A stretch of DNA of 33,715 nucleotides from contig JAQIBG010000024.1 in assembly GCA_027859175.1 (NCBI GenBank), positions 1 through 33,715 of the forward strand. The letters are read 5' to 3'. Under the pieces are notes generated by a model. It saw only the letters and a list, made by a program, of their open reading frames with translations. It had not been told where the DNA came from and ran no database searches. Positions within the stretch are counted from its first letter, which is position 1. Each line of letters starts with the position of its first letter. The DNA is from Planctomycetota bacterium. Lineage in GTDB: Bacteria; Planctomycetota; UBA11346. The position numbers and the translations under genes are program-made. Positions 16,291-23,499 of this stretch are shown piece after piece.

Positions 16291-17544
16291 CTATTGGACC
16301 GCGGTGGGCTCCACGTCGCGGCGGCGCAGAGTACAGCCAGACAGCACGTCGTGCGGGCTGCGGTGCGCGAGAAGGATTGCGATGGGGGCTAGCCAGCCGA
16401 GGGCGGCAACCAGCGTCCAACGCCACAGGCAGCGCACGGCCGACGGGAAGTAGCCCGAATCGCGTTCTCGGATCACCAAGTTGAAGCGGCGGTGCCAGTA
16501 GGGCGCGCCTTTGATCATCGTGGCCGCGACCAGCCAAATGATAACGATCAGCACCCAGGCCAGCACGGCCGCGGTGGCGCCAATGAAGAACACTAAGAAG
16601 GCCTGTCGGTGCTCAGAGCGTAGTGCGTCGAGCAGGGGGCCGATGGCGTCGCGGCCGTTCGGGCCGGTGAGGGTGGCGGCGAGGTCGAGCAACGAGGCCG
16701 GTTCACCGACTTCAACCAATACCGGTACGCCTTCGGCAACGCGGGCGCCGGCCTGGTGCAGGGCGATACAGTAGCCACCGAGAATGCCGGGGATGCCAAA
16801 GGCCAGGGCCAATAAGAGGCAGGTGCCAAAGTCGAGGATGGCGGCGATAAAGCGCCGCCCGGTGGCCGAACGCAGTTCCAGGCGTAGGCGACTGTCGGGA
16901 TCGTTGGGGGTCAGCGCGTTGGTTGTGTTGCGGCGTGACTGCGGTTGAAGGTTGGTTTCGGTGGTGCGGATTTTATCCGACGGCACATCGGTGGGTACTT
17001 TGGTGTCTTCGTTGCTCTCGATGAACGGGTTGTTGGGTGGCACCACAGCATGCGGCGCTGGCGTAGTTGCGTCTTCGCTGGTGTCGCCGCCGCCGACAAG
17101 GTGCGGGTTGGGGGTCAGCGGATCGTCAGGGCCCTTCTGATTGCTGGCCCACTCCATGTCTTCGGTTTGCCGCAGGTGGCGGTCGGTCGACGGCATGAAC
17201 TCGGGGTCGACGCTGGGGTCGCCCTGGAGCAGGCTGCCTTCAACCACAGCGGGACAGGCCTCCTCGCTCTTGATGTCGACCTCAAAGGTGAAGGGGCCGA
17301 CGATCAACAGGTCGCCATGGCGGCATTCGGCGGTGGTGGTGACCCGATAGCCATTGACCAGCACGCCGTTGGACGAGCCGAGGTCTTCAACCGAAAGGCC
17401 ATCCTGCCGGACCTGGAGTTTGCAGTGCTGGCGGCTGAGACGGGGGTCGTCAAGGCGCAGGGTGCAGTCTTTATGACGCCCCAACATCAGTTCGCCGGCG
17501 GGAAGTTTCCACCAACCGAAGCGATTACGCAGCCATACCGCCAT
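16291..17544 (-). CDS. FHA domain protein with RDD-type membrane domain
   Basis: The protein has 417 residues. The N-terminal FHA domain (about 15-95) has all marks of a phosphothreonine binder: GRHKDC (22-27), SRQH (37-40), SSNG (57-60) and VNG (63-65). A polar, Pro/Thr-rich linker of about 125 residues follows. The C-terminal part (about 224-410) is an RDD-type membrane domain. It opens with GRRFIAAILDFG and closes with RSPHDVLSGC, the two conserved ends of that family, and has several hydrophobic helices between. It would dock phosphorylated partners at the membrane, plausibly targets of the Ser/Thr kinases in this window; that link is inference. It is the first gene of the argS block. Confidence 0.88.
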   Translation of the reverse strand: MAVWLRNRFGWWKLPAGELMLGRHKDCTLRLDDPRLSRQHCKLQVRQDGLSVEDLGSSNGVLVNGYRVTTTAECRHGDLLIVGPFTFEVDIKSEEACPAVVEGSLLQGDPSVDPEFMPSTDRHLRQTEDMEWASNQKGPDDPLTPNPHLVGGGDTSEDATTPAPHAVVPPNNPFIESNEDTKVPTDVPSDKIRTTETNLQPQSRRNTTNALTPNDPDSRLRLELRSATGRRFIAAILDFGTCLLLALAFGIPGILGGYCIALHQAGARVAEGVPVLVEVGEPASLLDLAATLTGPNGRDAIGPLLDALRSEHRQAFLVFFIGATAAVLAWVLIVIIWLVAATMIKGAPYWHRRFNLVIRERDSGYFPSAVRCLWRWTLVAALGWLAPIAILLAHRSPHDVLSGCTLRRRDVEPTAVQ

Positions 17545-17751
17545 TAGCTCGGCTCCTCAACGCTGCCGCTTGGCTGGGGCGGCCGAGCTGGCATAGCGCA
17601 GTGGCGTAACCACAAGCTCAGTAAATGGCCGCCTAGCATAGTGGTATCAGTATGGAGCGGCGTGCCGGTCTTGTCGAGCCCAGATCGGGGGTGGCGGGGG
17701 CTCTGAAGAGCACTGCGCATGGGGCCGCATGTGCTGCTTGCCGGCCGAGAA

Positions 17752-18036
17752 TCAGGGCCAGCGAGGCTCGCCGGTGCAGGTCACCACTTTGCGAGCCTGG
17801 CTGTGGCCAGCGCTGATTGCCAGATCGTGGCGTTTGAGGCCCAGGTACGTGGCCAGCAGGGCGAGCACGGCGGCATTGGCCTTGCCGCCTTCAGGGGGCG
17901 CCCGCACCGCCACTTTGAGCGCGTCGCCGAGGGGGCCGGCCACGCGCTCGGTTTTAGCCCCGGGCACCACCTTGATGCGTAGGTCCCAGCCGCCGTCGGG
18001 GCGCGTCTGGGCCCAGTTTGGCGGCTCAGGCGCCAA
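17752..18036 (-). CDS. DUF167 / YggU-family small protein
   Basis: This 94-residue protein fits the DUF167 (YggU) family. It has IKVVPGAKTERVAG (22-35), then LKVAVRAPPEGGKANAAVLALLA, the family core, and LGLKRHDLAISAGHSQARKVV. Family structures are small alpha/beta proteins with no agreed function. The start is TTG 18036; no ATG or GTG precedes the conserved core. The frame overlaps the end of glyS by 11 bases, consistent with translational coupling. Confidence 0.88.
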   Translation of the reverse strand: MAPEPPNWAQTRPDGGWDLRIKVVPGAKTERVAGPLGDALKVAVRAPPEGGKANAAVLALLATYLGLKRHDLAISAGHSQARKVVTCTGEPRWP

Positions 18037-19768
18037 GACGCTCGCGCAGCTGGGCGGCGGCTTCGGCCACTTCGATGCGCACCTGGTCAGTGGTATCGCG
18101 ATCCCGCAGGGTCACGGTGCCGTCTTCCAAGGTTTGGCCGTCGATGGTGATGCAGAACGGGGTACCGACCTCGTCGTGCTTGGCGTAGCGCTTGCCGATC
18201 GCGCCCTTGGCATCGTATTTGGCGGGGATGCCGGCAGCCAGAAGCTGTTCGATCACCTCGCGGGCCTTGGCCGGGAACTCTTCCTTGTTGCTGATCAGCG
18301 GCAGCACAGCGCACTTAATCGGCGCCAGCTTGGGATGCAGCTTGAGCACAGTGCGGGTCACAGGCTTGCCCTTGGCGTCGGTGCGCTCTTCTTCGTGGTA
18401 GGCATCGAGCAGGTAGGCGAGCACGGCGCGAGTGGCACCAGCCGCGGGCTCGATCACGAAGGGGCGGTAGCTCCACGGCTTTTTGCCGCTTGTCGGATCT
18501 TCCTTCTCGGTGTCAACGTAGCGCAGCTTCTGACCCGAATGGGTCTCGTGCTCGTGCAGATCGTGGTCGGTGCGCGAGGCGATGCCTTCCAGCTCGTCGA
18601 AGCCCCAGGGGTAGAGGTATTCGACGTCGTAGCAGTCGTCGGCGTAGTGGGCGAGCTCGTCTTTCTCGTGCTTACGGAAGATGAAGTGCTCGGGGTAGTT
18701 GGCGTAGCGCTGCCACCAGTCCATGCGGGCCTTCTTCCAGAACGCCATCCACTCGGCTTGGGTGCCGGGCTCGCAGAAGAACTCCATCTCCATCTGTTCG
18801 AATTCGCACGAGCGGAAGATGAAGTGCTCAACGGTGACTTCGTTGCGGAAGCTCTTGCCCATCTGGGCGATGCCGAAGGGCGGCTTGAGGCCGCTGGTGT
18901 CCATCACGTTCTTGAACTGCACGAACATGGCCTGGGCGGTTTCCGGGCGCAGGTACACCTGGGCCGGGCCAGAGATGTGCTCGATCACCGCGCGCAGCAG
19001 TTTTTTGCGATCGCCGTCGGCCAGGGCCTTAGCCAAAACCGAGCCCTCGGCCTTGGCGTCTTTTCCGAAACGTTCGCGGATCGCGCTGGCGAGGTCGTCA
19101 GCCGCGGTGAGATCGGCCAGGGCCTCGCTCACGTCTTGCATTGGGTCAACCGCGCCAAGGGCGGTGCGGAACATCAGGTTGAACTGGCGCTCTTCCGACA
19201 GGAACGGGCAGCCGATCAGGGGGCTGACGTAGCCGGGGAAGTCGAAGGTTTGAGCGGGGGCGTCGGCGCCCTTGGGGGTAAAGCCGATCTGCTTGTCGGC
19301 GATCACTGACAGCCCAGTGAGGACCTTGCCGTCGCGCTCAAGCTCAACACCGAAGCGCTTGGCGATGATCTCCTGGTAGGTTTTGGCCTGGCCCTTGTCA
19401 GCGCAGGAGATCGGCAGGGCATCGCCCACCGCCGGGCGCGGTGCCTTGTCGGCCCGGAAGCGCTCTTTAGACACGTGGCAGTCGACCAGGGGGTCGGCAA
19501 AGCCGGCCGCGTGGCCAGACGCGCGCCAAACGTCAGGTTTCATGATGATGGAGGCGTCGATACCGACCACGTTCTCGCGCACGTGGACCATGTCTTTCCA
19601 CCACTCGTTCATCACATTGCGCTTGAGTTCGGCGCCAAGTGGGCCGTAGTCATAGGCGCTCTTCAGCCCGCCATAGATCTCGGACGACTGAAAAACGAAG
19701 CCACGGCGCTTGCACAGCGCAACCAGCTTCTTCATGACATCGGCGGGACGGTGGTCGGTATGGCTCAT
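18026..19768 (-). CDS. glyS: Glycyl-tRNA synthetase, alpha2 (eukaryote/archaea-like) type
   Basis: The 580-residue class II synthetase is of the single-chain dimeric type, not the alpha2beta2 type. It has YGGLKSAYDYGPLG near the N-terminus, VYLRPETAQAMF (class II core), FRNEVTVEHFIFRSCEFEQME (motif 2 region), and a C-terminal anticodon-binding domain from about 470. Compared with my memory of this family it has extra helical sequence of about 50-55 residues between FNLMFRTALG and the RPETAQ segment (about 209-263), with many acidic and Ala residues. I chose ATG 19768 (MSHTDHRP) because the longer frame to 19807 runs into non-conserved Pro-rich sequence. The gene is followed directly by the DUF167 gene. 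Confidence 0.95.
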   Translation of the reverse strand: MSHTDHRPADVMKKLVALCKRRGFVFQSSEIYGGLKSAYDYGPLGAELKRNVMNEWWKDMVHVRENVVGIDASIIMKPDVWRASGHAAGFADPLVDCHVSKERFRADKAPRPAVGDALPISCADKGQAKTYQEIIAKRFGVELERDGKVLTGLSVIADKQIGFTPKGADAPAQTFDFPGYVSPLIGCPFLSEERQFNLMFRTALGAVDPMQDVSEALADLTAADDLASAIRERFGKDAKAEGSVLAKALADGDRKKLLRAVIEHISGPAQVYLRPETAQAMFVQFKNVMDTSGLKPPFGIAQMGKSFRNEVTVEHFIFRSCEFEQMEMEFFCEPGTQAEWMAFWKKARMDWWQRYANYPEHFIFRKHEKDELAHYADDCYDVEYLYPWGFDELEGIASRTDHDLHEHETHSGQKLRYVDTEKEDPTSGKKPWSYRPFVIEPAAGATRAVLAYLLDAYHEEERTDAKGKPVTRTVLKLHPKLAPIKCAVLPLISNKEEFPAKAREVIEQLLAAGIPAKYDAKGAIGKRYAKHDEVGTPFCITIDGQTLEDGTVTLRDRDTTDQVRIEVAEAAAQLRERLGA

Positions 19769-19864
19769 GCCTGCTCGCTTTCCGGGGCTTTCCGGGGGAG
19801 GCGGCATGGTAGGAGCAGCCTAGAGGCTGCAAGTGGGCTGTGCGGCGTGGGCTCTTTGGCAGCC

Positions 19865-19901
19865 GGGTCTTGGGTCCTGGAACGCCTACAAGCAGGCTTG
19901 G
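19865..19901 (-). repeat. Diverged inverted copy of the intergenic repeat
   Basis: The segment TGGGTCCTGGAACGCCTA followed by GCTTGGG matches the reverse complement of the repeat at 19955-20007, with several differences and no clean palindrome. It is probably an older copy of the same family. The shared TGGGTCCTGG core is exact. Confidence 0.45.
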
Positions 19902-19954
19902 GCGCGGGGCGGCTGCCCCGTACCCCGCCCAGTGAGCCTGGTCGTGGCTTCCTC

Positions 19955-20007
19955 CGGCTGTTCCTACGATCCAAGCGCCGCTAGGCGCGTACCAGGACCC
20001 AGGACCT
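19955..20007 (+). repeat. Intergenic palindrome-bearing repeat, copy 1
   Basis: A 53-bp unit matches the copy at 20391-20443 at 50 of 53 positions. It contains the hairpin GCGCC-GCTA-GGCGC and ends ACCAGGACCCAGGACCT. Weaker similarity between the two copies extends about 30 bp upstream, from 19925. Confidence 0.85.
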
Positions 20008-20124
20008 TTCTGACCGGGTCGCTTGGGCGGGTCCGCGGGCAGTTGACATCAGTGCGAATGGTCTGCCCTGCCGCGCGCGTCGCTGCCAGCGAAGATGCGA
20101 TGGGTAGCGCGATCAGCGCCGCTG

Positions 20125-20153
20125 GGGGCCGAGCAAGCGCTCGGCGTTCCCGG
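20125..20153 (+). repeat. Perfect 29-bp inverted repeat, left arm
   Basis: This arm starts GGGGCCGAGCAAGCG and ends GTTCCCGG. It is the exact reverse complement of 20263-20291, with 109 bases between. The arm is itself partly self-complementary (CGAGC...GCTCG). The pair could form a long hairpin in RNA or mark the ends of a small element. Confidence 0.9.
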
Positions 20154-20262
20154 AGCTCGCCGCGTTAGGGTGCGCTGCTTGAGTTTGCCGGGTTGTTCCG
20201 AAGAGCGGCGCGACCGATGTGGGTTGGCACAGCGAGAGCGTGGCCAGTGCGCGTTTGTGGCC

Positions 20263-20291
20263 CCGGGAACGCCGAGCGCTTGCTCGGCCCC
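20263..20291 (-). repeat. Perfect 29-bp inverted repeat, right arm
   Basis: This is the exact reverse complement of 20125-20153. The match stops on both sides of each arm. No open frame of interest lies between the arms. Confidence 0.9.
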
Positions 20292-20390
20292 TCGTAGGGT
20301 TGACCAAGGGTTTTGTCTGAGCTTCGTTAGCGCTTGGACATGCGGCGAGGCCCCGGCATCCGCCCATTGGGCCTAGTCGTGGGTGCGAGC

Positions 20391-20443
20391 CGGCTGTTCC
20401 TATGACCCAAGCGCCGTTAGGCGCGTACCAGGACCCAGGACCT
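20391..20443 (+). repeat. Intergenic palindrome-bearing repeat, copy 2
   Basis: This is the second 53-bp copy. Its hairpin is GCGCC-GTTA-GGCGC: the stem is kept and only the loop differs from copy 1. It ends 7 bases before the HDOD stop codon, so it may also act on the 3' end of that transcript. Confidence 0.85.
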
Positions 20444-20450
20444 CCCCAAT

Positions 20451-21317
20451 TCAAGCTCCAAGCACACCCTCATACAACTCAAGCTCATCGACTTCATCGT
20501 AGAACATGCGCAGGGCGTCTTCGATTTCGCCGAAGCGGATGCCGAGGGTGTCGAGGGCTTCGTCGTCGATCGGTTCGACGTAGGGGTCGCCGGCAACGGT
20601 GAAGCCGCAGCCGCGCACCAGGCAGCGGGCGACGTGAACGGCGGCCACCACCGGGCGGTGCTCTTCGTCGGCCTTCATGGGGCGGCGCAGGTAGCGCATG
20701 CACGCTGCGAACAGGGGCGGAATGCCCCAGTGGCGGCACACCAGGGTGCTGATGGCGGCGGTGTTGGCACCGAGGCTCTTGGCGAGGGCGTCTTCGAGGC
20801 CGAGTTCGGGGTCGTCGGCCACTTTGCGGACGGCTTTGAGGTAGGCCTCGGTGAACAGGCGCTGCCCCACCACGGTGCCAAGGTCATGCATCAACCCGGC
20901 CACGTGCAGGGTTTCTTCGTCCATCTCGCGCAAGGAGCGCACCCGGCTGACGGAAGCCACAATGCGGGTCATGGTGGCGGTGGCGTTGGCCAAGCCCCAG
21001 CAGGCGGCGAGGGTTCGGCGATAGGCCGGTTCGATGGGGTGGATGCGTAGCACCAGGCCCTGCACCATCGACATGCCGAGCATGGTAACGGCCTGCGAGA
21101 GCCGCGTCACCGGGGCTTGATGGCGCCCGCCAGTGGCATTGGCGCGCGATAGCACGGCCGCCGCCAGCATCGGGTCGGAGCCAAGCACGCCGGCCAAGAG
21201 CGCGGTGGTGCAGTCGCCATCGCGGCTCATCAGCTCAACCTTGCGGATGGTCTGTTCGAAGCTGAACGGGGTCACGGTCATGAGCGCGGTGGCCACAGTT
21301 GGCAGGGCGGTGCTCAT
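20451..21317 (-). CDS. HDOD domain protein
   Basis: The protein has 288 residues and is mostly an HDOD domain, a catalytically relaxed relative of HD phosphohydrolases often found in signalling and stress proteins. Visible segments are the early DPMLAAAVLSRAN (48-60), the SQAVTMLGM helix (74-82), AGLMHDLGTVVGQ (140-152) and the late CRHWGIPPLFA. A C-terminal acidic part of about 70 residues is not typical of the domain. It overlaps the upstream small gene by 4 bases (ATGA), so the two are made together. Its position divergent from fliOPQR suggests a link to motility or c-di-GMP-type signalling. That is inference from context only. Confidence 0.85.
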   Translation of the reverse strand: MSTALPTVATALMTVTPFSFEQTIRKVELMSRDGDCTTALLAGVLGSDPMLAAAVLSRANATGGRHQAPVTRLSQAVTMLGMSMVQGLVLRIHPIEPAYRRTLAACWGLANATATMTRIVASVSRVRSLREMDEETLHVAGLMHDLGTVVGQRLFTEAYLKAVRKVADDPELGLEDALAKSLGANTAAISTLVCRHWGIPPLFAACMRYLRRPMKADEEHRPVVAAVHVARCLVRGCGFTVAGDPYVEPIDDEALDTLGIRFGEIEDALRMFYDEVDELELYEGVLGA

Positions 21318-21631
21318 GAGCGGTGCACCATCCGCTCTTCGATGGCGCGCTCGATGCGGCCCATCAGCGGGATATGCCCCACACGGCTAAAACGTTGCCG
21401 TAGGGCGCGAATGCGAGCATCGAGGGGCTCCTGCGAACGCGCAGGCACGGGGTGGCCCTGTACGAAGATCCGCTTGATCCCGCGCAGGGTTAGGCGCTGG
21501 ATCAGGTGTTCGCTCAGCTTGGTGCCGGCCCCGCACAATACGACCTTGCCTAGCGTGACCACTGGTCGCGACAACTGCATCCCGGCTGCTGCCTGGGTAA
21601 TAAGGATCTTCTGCTCGTCACGGTCGGGCAT
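21314..21631 (-). CDS. Small protein resembling the N-terminal module of HD-GYP proteins
   Basis: This 105-residue protein starts at ATG 21631 (MPDRDEQKIL). The frame is open to 21706, but the extra residues are not conserved-looking. The central part, AAAGMQLSRPVVTLGKVVL then GTKLSEHLIQRLTLRGIKRIFV, resembles the small beta-rich module that precedes HD-GYP or HDOD domains in larger regulators. Here it is a separate gene coupled to the HDOD gene through an ATGA overlap, as if one two-domain protein had been split. There are no membrane segments. The similarity is from memory of the motif, so the family name is tentative. Confidence 0.65.
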   Translation of the reverse strand: MPDRDEQKILITQAAAGMQLSRPVVTLGKVVLCGAGTKLSEHLIQRLTLRGIKRIFVQGHPVPARSQEPLDARIRALRQRFSRVGHIPLMGRIERAIEERMVHRS

Positions 21632-21700
21632 GGGGGCTCTATCTGTATCTCCGGGCAGGGCTGGTTCCAGTCCAGGCCAGCCCGGAACCCGCACGCTGCA

Positions 21701-21730
21701 TGCCAAACCAAACTTGGCACGATTGGTGCC
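21701..21730 (+). promoter_or_regulatory. Sigma-54-type promoter match before fliO, with palindromes
   Basis: TGGCACG (21715-21721), 4 nt, then GTGCC (21726-21730) fits the sigma-54 consensus TGGCACG-N4-TTGCW with the invariant GG and GC at the right distance. The start point would fall near 21742, leaving about 45 nt to ATG 21787. The same bases also form palindromes: TGCCAA...TTGGCA (21701-21719) and TGGCAC-N5-GTGCCA. An operator or hairpin is therefore an alternative reading. Confidence 0.55.
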
Positions 21731-21786
21731 ATTTCACCCCTATGCGAACGAGCACGATGCCCCGGTGTTGCGGAAGCCAGCGCGTG

Positions 21787-22371
21787 ATGTTTATCATCAC
21801 CACGCTCATGCTGCTGATGGTGGTTCCGTTACCGGCCCAAGAGCCAGCGGCGAGTGAGCCTGAGCCCCTGATCAGTGAGGAGTTGTACCAGAGTGTGGGT
21901 GTGCGCGAGGGCGTGCGTTCATCTGAGGGTGACGGGGTTGGTGGCCTAGTTGGGAGCATGGCTACGGGTTTGGTGCTGGTGATTGGCCTCGCGGTGGCGG
22001 CCGGTGTGGTGCTGAAACGCCTAGGCGGCCGTCGGCGTCTGCTGGGAGCCGGCGGTAAGCACCTCGAACTGCTGGAAACCATGCCACTGGGTCTGAAGCG
22101 GGCGGTGAGCTTGATCAAGGTTGGCGATCGGGTGGTGTTGGTGGGCCAGAGCGAGCAAGGGCTCAGCCAGTTGGCCTTACTTGAGGCCAACGTGCTCGCA
22201 GTTGGTGGATCGCAGCCGCCTAGCGCTGGTGCCCCTGAGGTCACGATGGTGGCGACTGCCGCCCCCGTGTCTGAGGATGTTCCCGGCTTGGACTCTGAAC
22301 CTGAGGGCCCCACTGATCCGATTGCGCGGTTCCAAGCCAAGTTGCGCCAGGCGCTGGAGCGTGGCGCATGA
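21787..22371 (+). CDS. fliO: Flagellar biosynthesis protein FliO
   Basis: FliO helps assemble the FliP ring of the flagellar export gate. From ATG 21787 the protein has 194 residues. It has an N-terminal hydrophobic signal-like stretch (FIITTLMLLMVVPLPA) and a polar region. One membrane helix (GLVLVIGLAVAAGVVL) follows, then a small cytoplasmic domain with LLETMPLGLKRAVSLIKVGDRVVLVG, which matches FliO. The rest is a loose polar tail. ATG 21787 was chosen because the sigma-54-type promoter upstream would start transcription near 21742; ATG 21742 would leave no leader. The family is poorly conserved, and the order with fliP confirms the call. The stop overlaps the fliP start (ATGA). Confidence 0.88.
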   Translation: MFIITTLMLLMVVPLPAQEPAASEPEPLISEELYQSVGVREGVRSSEGDGVGGLVGSMATGLVLVIGLAVAAGVVLKRLGGRRRLLGAGGKHLELLETMPLGLKRAVSLIKVGDRVVLVGQSEQGLSQLALLEANVLAVGGSQPPSAGAPEVTMVATAAPVSEDVPGLDSEPEGPTDPIARFQAKLRQALERGA

Positions 22372-23225
22372 AACCCCTGGTCGTACTCCTGCTGTGCCTG
22401 CTGATGCCGCTGTCTGCGGTTGAGCCGCCCGCCATGGACACCGTAAGCGGCCCAACGGCCGATGGCGAGATGGTGACCAACACCAACGCTGAGACTACGA
22501 TTGGCGACTTGGTGACTTCGGCTGGTGGCGTGGGGAGCGAGCTTGGCGTCGATGTTGGCGGCGTGAGCTTGACCTTGGGCAGCGAGGGGGCCGACAGTGG
22601 TCTCTCCGGTCCGATCAAGCTGCTGTTGCTGATCACCATCCTCGCGGTGGCGCCGGGCTTCTTGATGATGATGACGAGTTTCACCCGCATCATCATCGTG
22701 CTTGGCTTCGTGCGGCGTGCGATTGGTACCCAAACGCTGCCGCCAAATCAGGTCATCCTGGGACTGAGCCTGTTTCTGACCTTGTTCGTGATGGCGCCCA
22801 CGATTGAGACCATCAATCAAGAAGCGATCGCGCCTTTTCAGGCCGAACAGATCACCGAGAAACAAGCCATCGATCGTTCTCTCGGCGCGGTACGCGCCTT
22901 CATGGCCAAGCATACCCGCAAAACCGACTTGGCGCTGTTTATCAAAATTGCGGGCGAAGAACGGCCGCAGACGATCGACGACGTCAGCTTTCTCACACTG
23001 ATTCCTGCTTTCATTACCTCGGAATTGAAAACCGCGTTTCAGATGGGGTTCATTATATTCTTGCCGTTTATCGTGATCGACTTGGTGATCGCCGCAGTAC
23101 TGATGTCGCTGGGTATGATGATGTTGCCGCCGGTGATCATATCGCTGCCGTTTAAAATTCTTTTGTTCGTATTGGTGGATGGATGGGCCTTGTTGGTGCA
23201 ATCTCTGGTTGCGAGTTACGCCTAG
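22368..23225 (+). CDS. fliP: Flagellar export gate protein FliP
   Basis: FliP is the main subunit of the inner-membrane export gate of the flagellar type III secretion system. The 285-residue protein has a cleavable-looking signal peptide (LVVLLLCLLMPLSAV) and a variable loop. The strongly conserved core follows: PGFLMMMTSFTRIIIVLGFVR, LPPNQVILGLSLFLT, FLTLIPAFITSELKTAFQMGF and LGMMMLPPVIISLPFKILLFV. The motifs are all intact. It overlaps fliO by 4 bases and is followed after 1 base by fliQ. Confidence 0.97.
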   Translation: MKPLVVLLLCLLMPLSAVEPPAMDTVSGPTADGEMVTNTNAETTIGDLVTSAGGVGSELGVDVGGVSLTLGSEGADSGLSGPIKLLLLITILAVAPGFLMMMTSFTRIIIVLGFVRRAIGTQTLPPNQVILGLSLFLTLFVMAPTIETINQEAIAPFQAEQITEKQAIDRSLGAVRAFMAKHTRKTDLALFIKIAGEERPQTIDDVSFLTLIPAFITSELKTAFQMGFIIFLPFIVIDLVIAAVLMSLGMMMLPPVIISLPFKILLFVLVDGWALLVQSLVASYA

Positions 23226-23226
23226 C

Positions 23227-23499
23227 ATGCTTGAAGACACCCTCGTTCACCTGATGCGTGAGATGATCTATGTGGGGCTGCTGCTGCTGATGCCGCCGGT
23301 CGGGATCGCGTTGGTGGTTGGTCTGCTGATCGGCTTGCTGCAGGCGATCACCTCGATTCAGGAACAGACCCTGAGCTTTGTGCCGAAAATAGTTGCCGTG
23401 GCGTTGGTGTATATTTTCCTTGGTAGCTGGATGCTGCGGATCTTGCTGGGCTACACGACTGATCTATTTGCCGGCCTGCCCGAGTGGGGTGCCCTGTAG
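23227..23499 (+). CDS. fliQ: Flagellar export gate protein FliQ
   Basis: The protein has 90 residues, the usual size. It has two membrane helices joined by the conserved loop LLIGLLQAITSIQEQTLSFVPKI, the FliQ signature. ATG 23227 lies one base after the fliP stop. FliQ packs on the outside of the FliP5-FliR1 gate. A longer frame exists back to 23179 but lies inside fliP. Confidence 0.97.
   Translation: MLEDTLVHLMREMIYVGLLLLMPPVGIALVVGLLIGLLQAITSIQEQTLSFVPKIVAVALVYIFLGSWMLRILLGYTTDLFAGLPEWGAL

Larger units (their letters stand above)
19769..20450. other. Gene-free stretch with dispersed and inverted repeats
   Basis: This stretch of 682 bases lies upstream of glyS and downstream of the HDOD gene. 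I see no convincing coding sequence: the frames here have no family-like content. It holds a small hairpin near 19815-19830 (GCAGCC/GGCTGC), three copies of a repeat carrying a GCGCC/GGCGC palindrome or its remnant, and a perfect 29-bp inverted repeat. These are listed separately. Confidence 0.8.

Noticed and set aside
17729-19309. Open frame of 526 codons antisense to glyS
   Set aside because: glyS has all class II synthetase motifs on the other strand. The antisense product shows no recognisable motifs.
19769-20100. T-box riboswitch ahead of glyS
   Set aside because: I could not find the conserved T-box sequence or a specifier stem. The sequence is explained by dispersed repeats.
20224-20240. 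Second sigma-54 promoter (TGGCAC with GC at the right spacing, plus strand)
   Set aside because: No gene on the plus strand follows it for over 1 kb, so the match is probably chance.
21639-23240. Open frame of 533 codons antisense to fliO and fliP
   Set aside because: It overlaps clear fliO/fliP coding sequence. Its product is a His/Gln/Arg-rich string with no domain pattern. Open antisense frames are common in GC-rich DNA.
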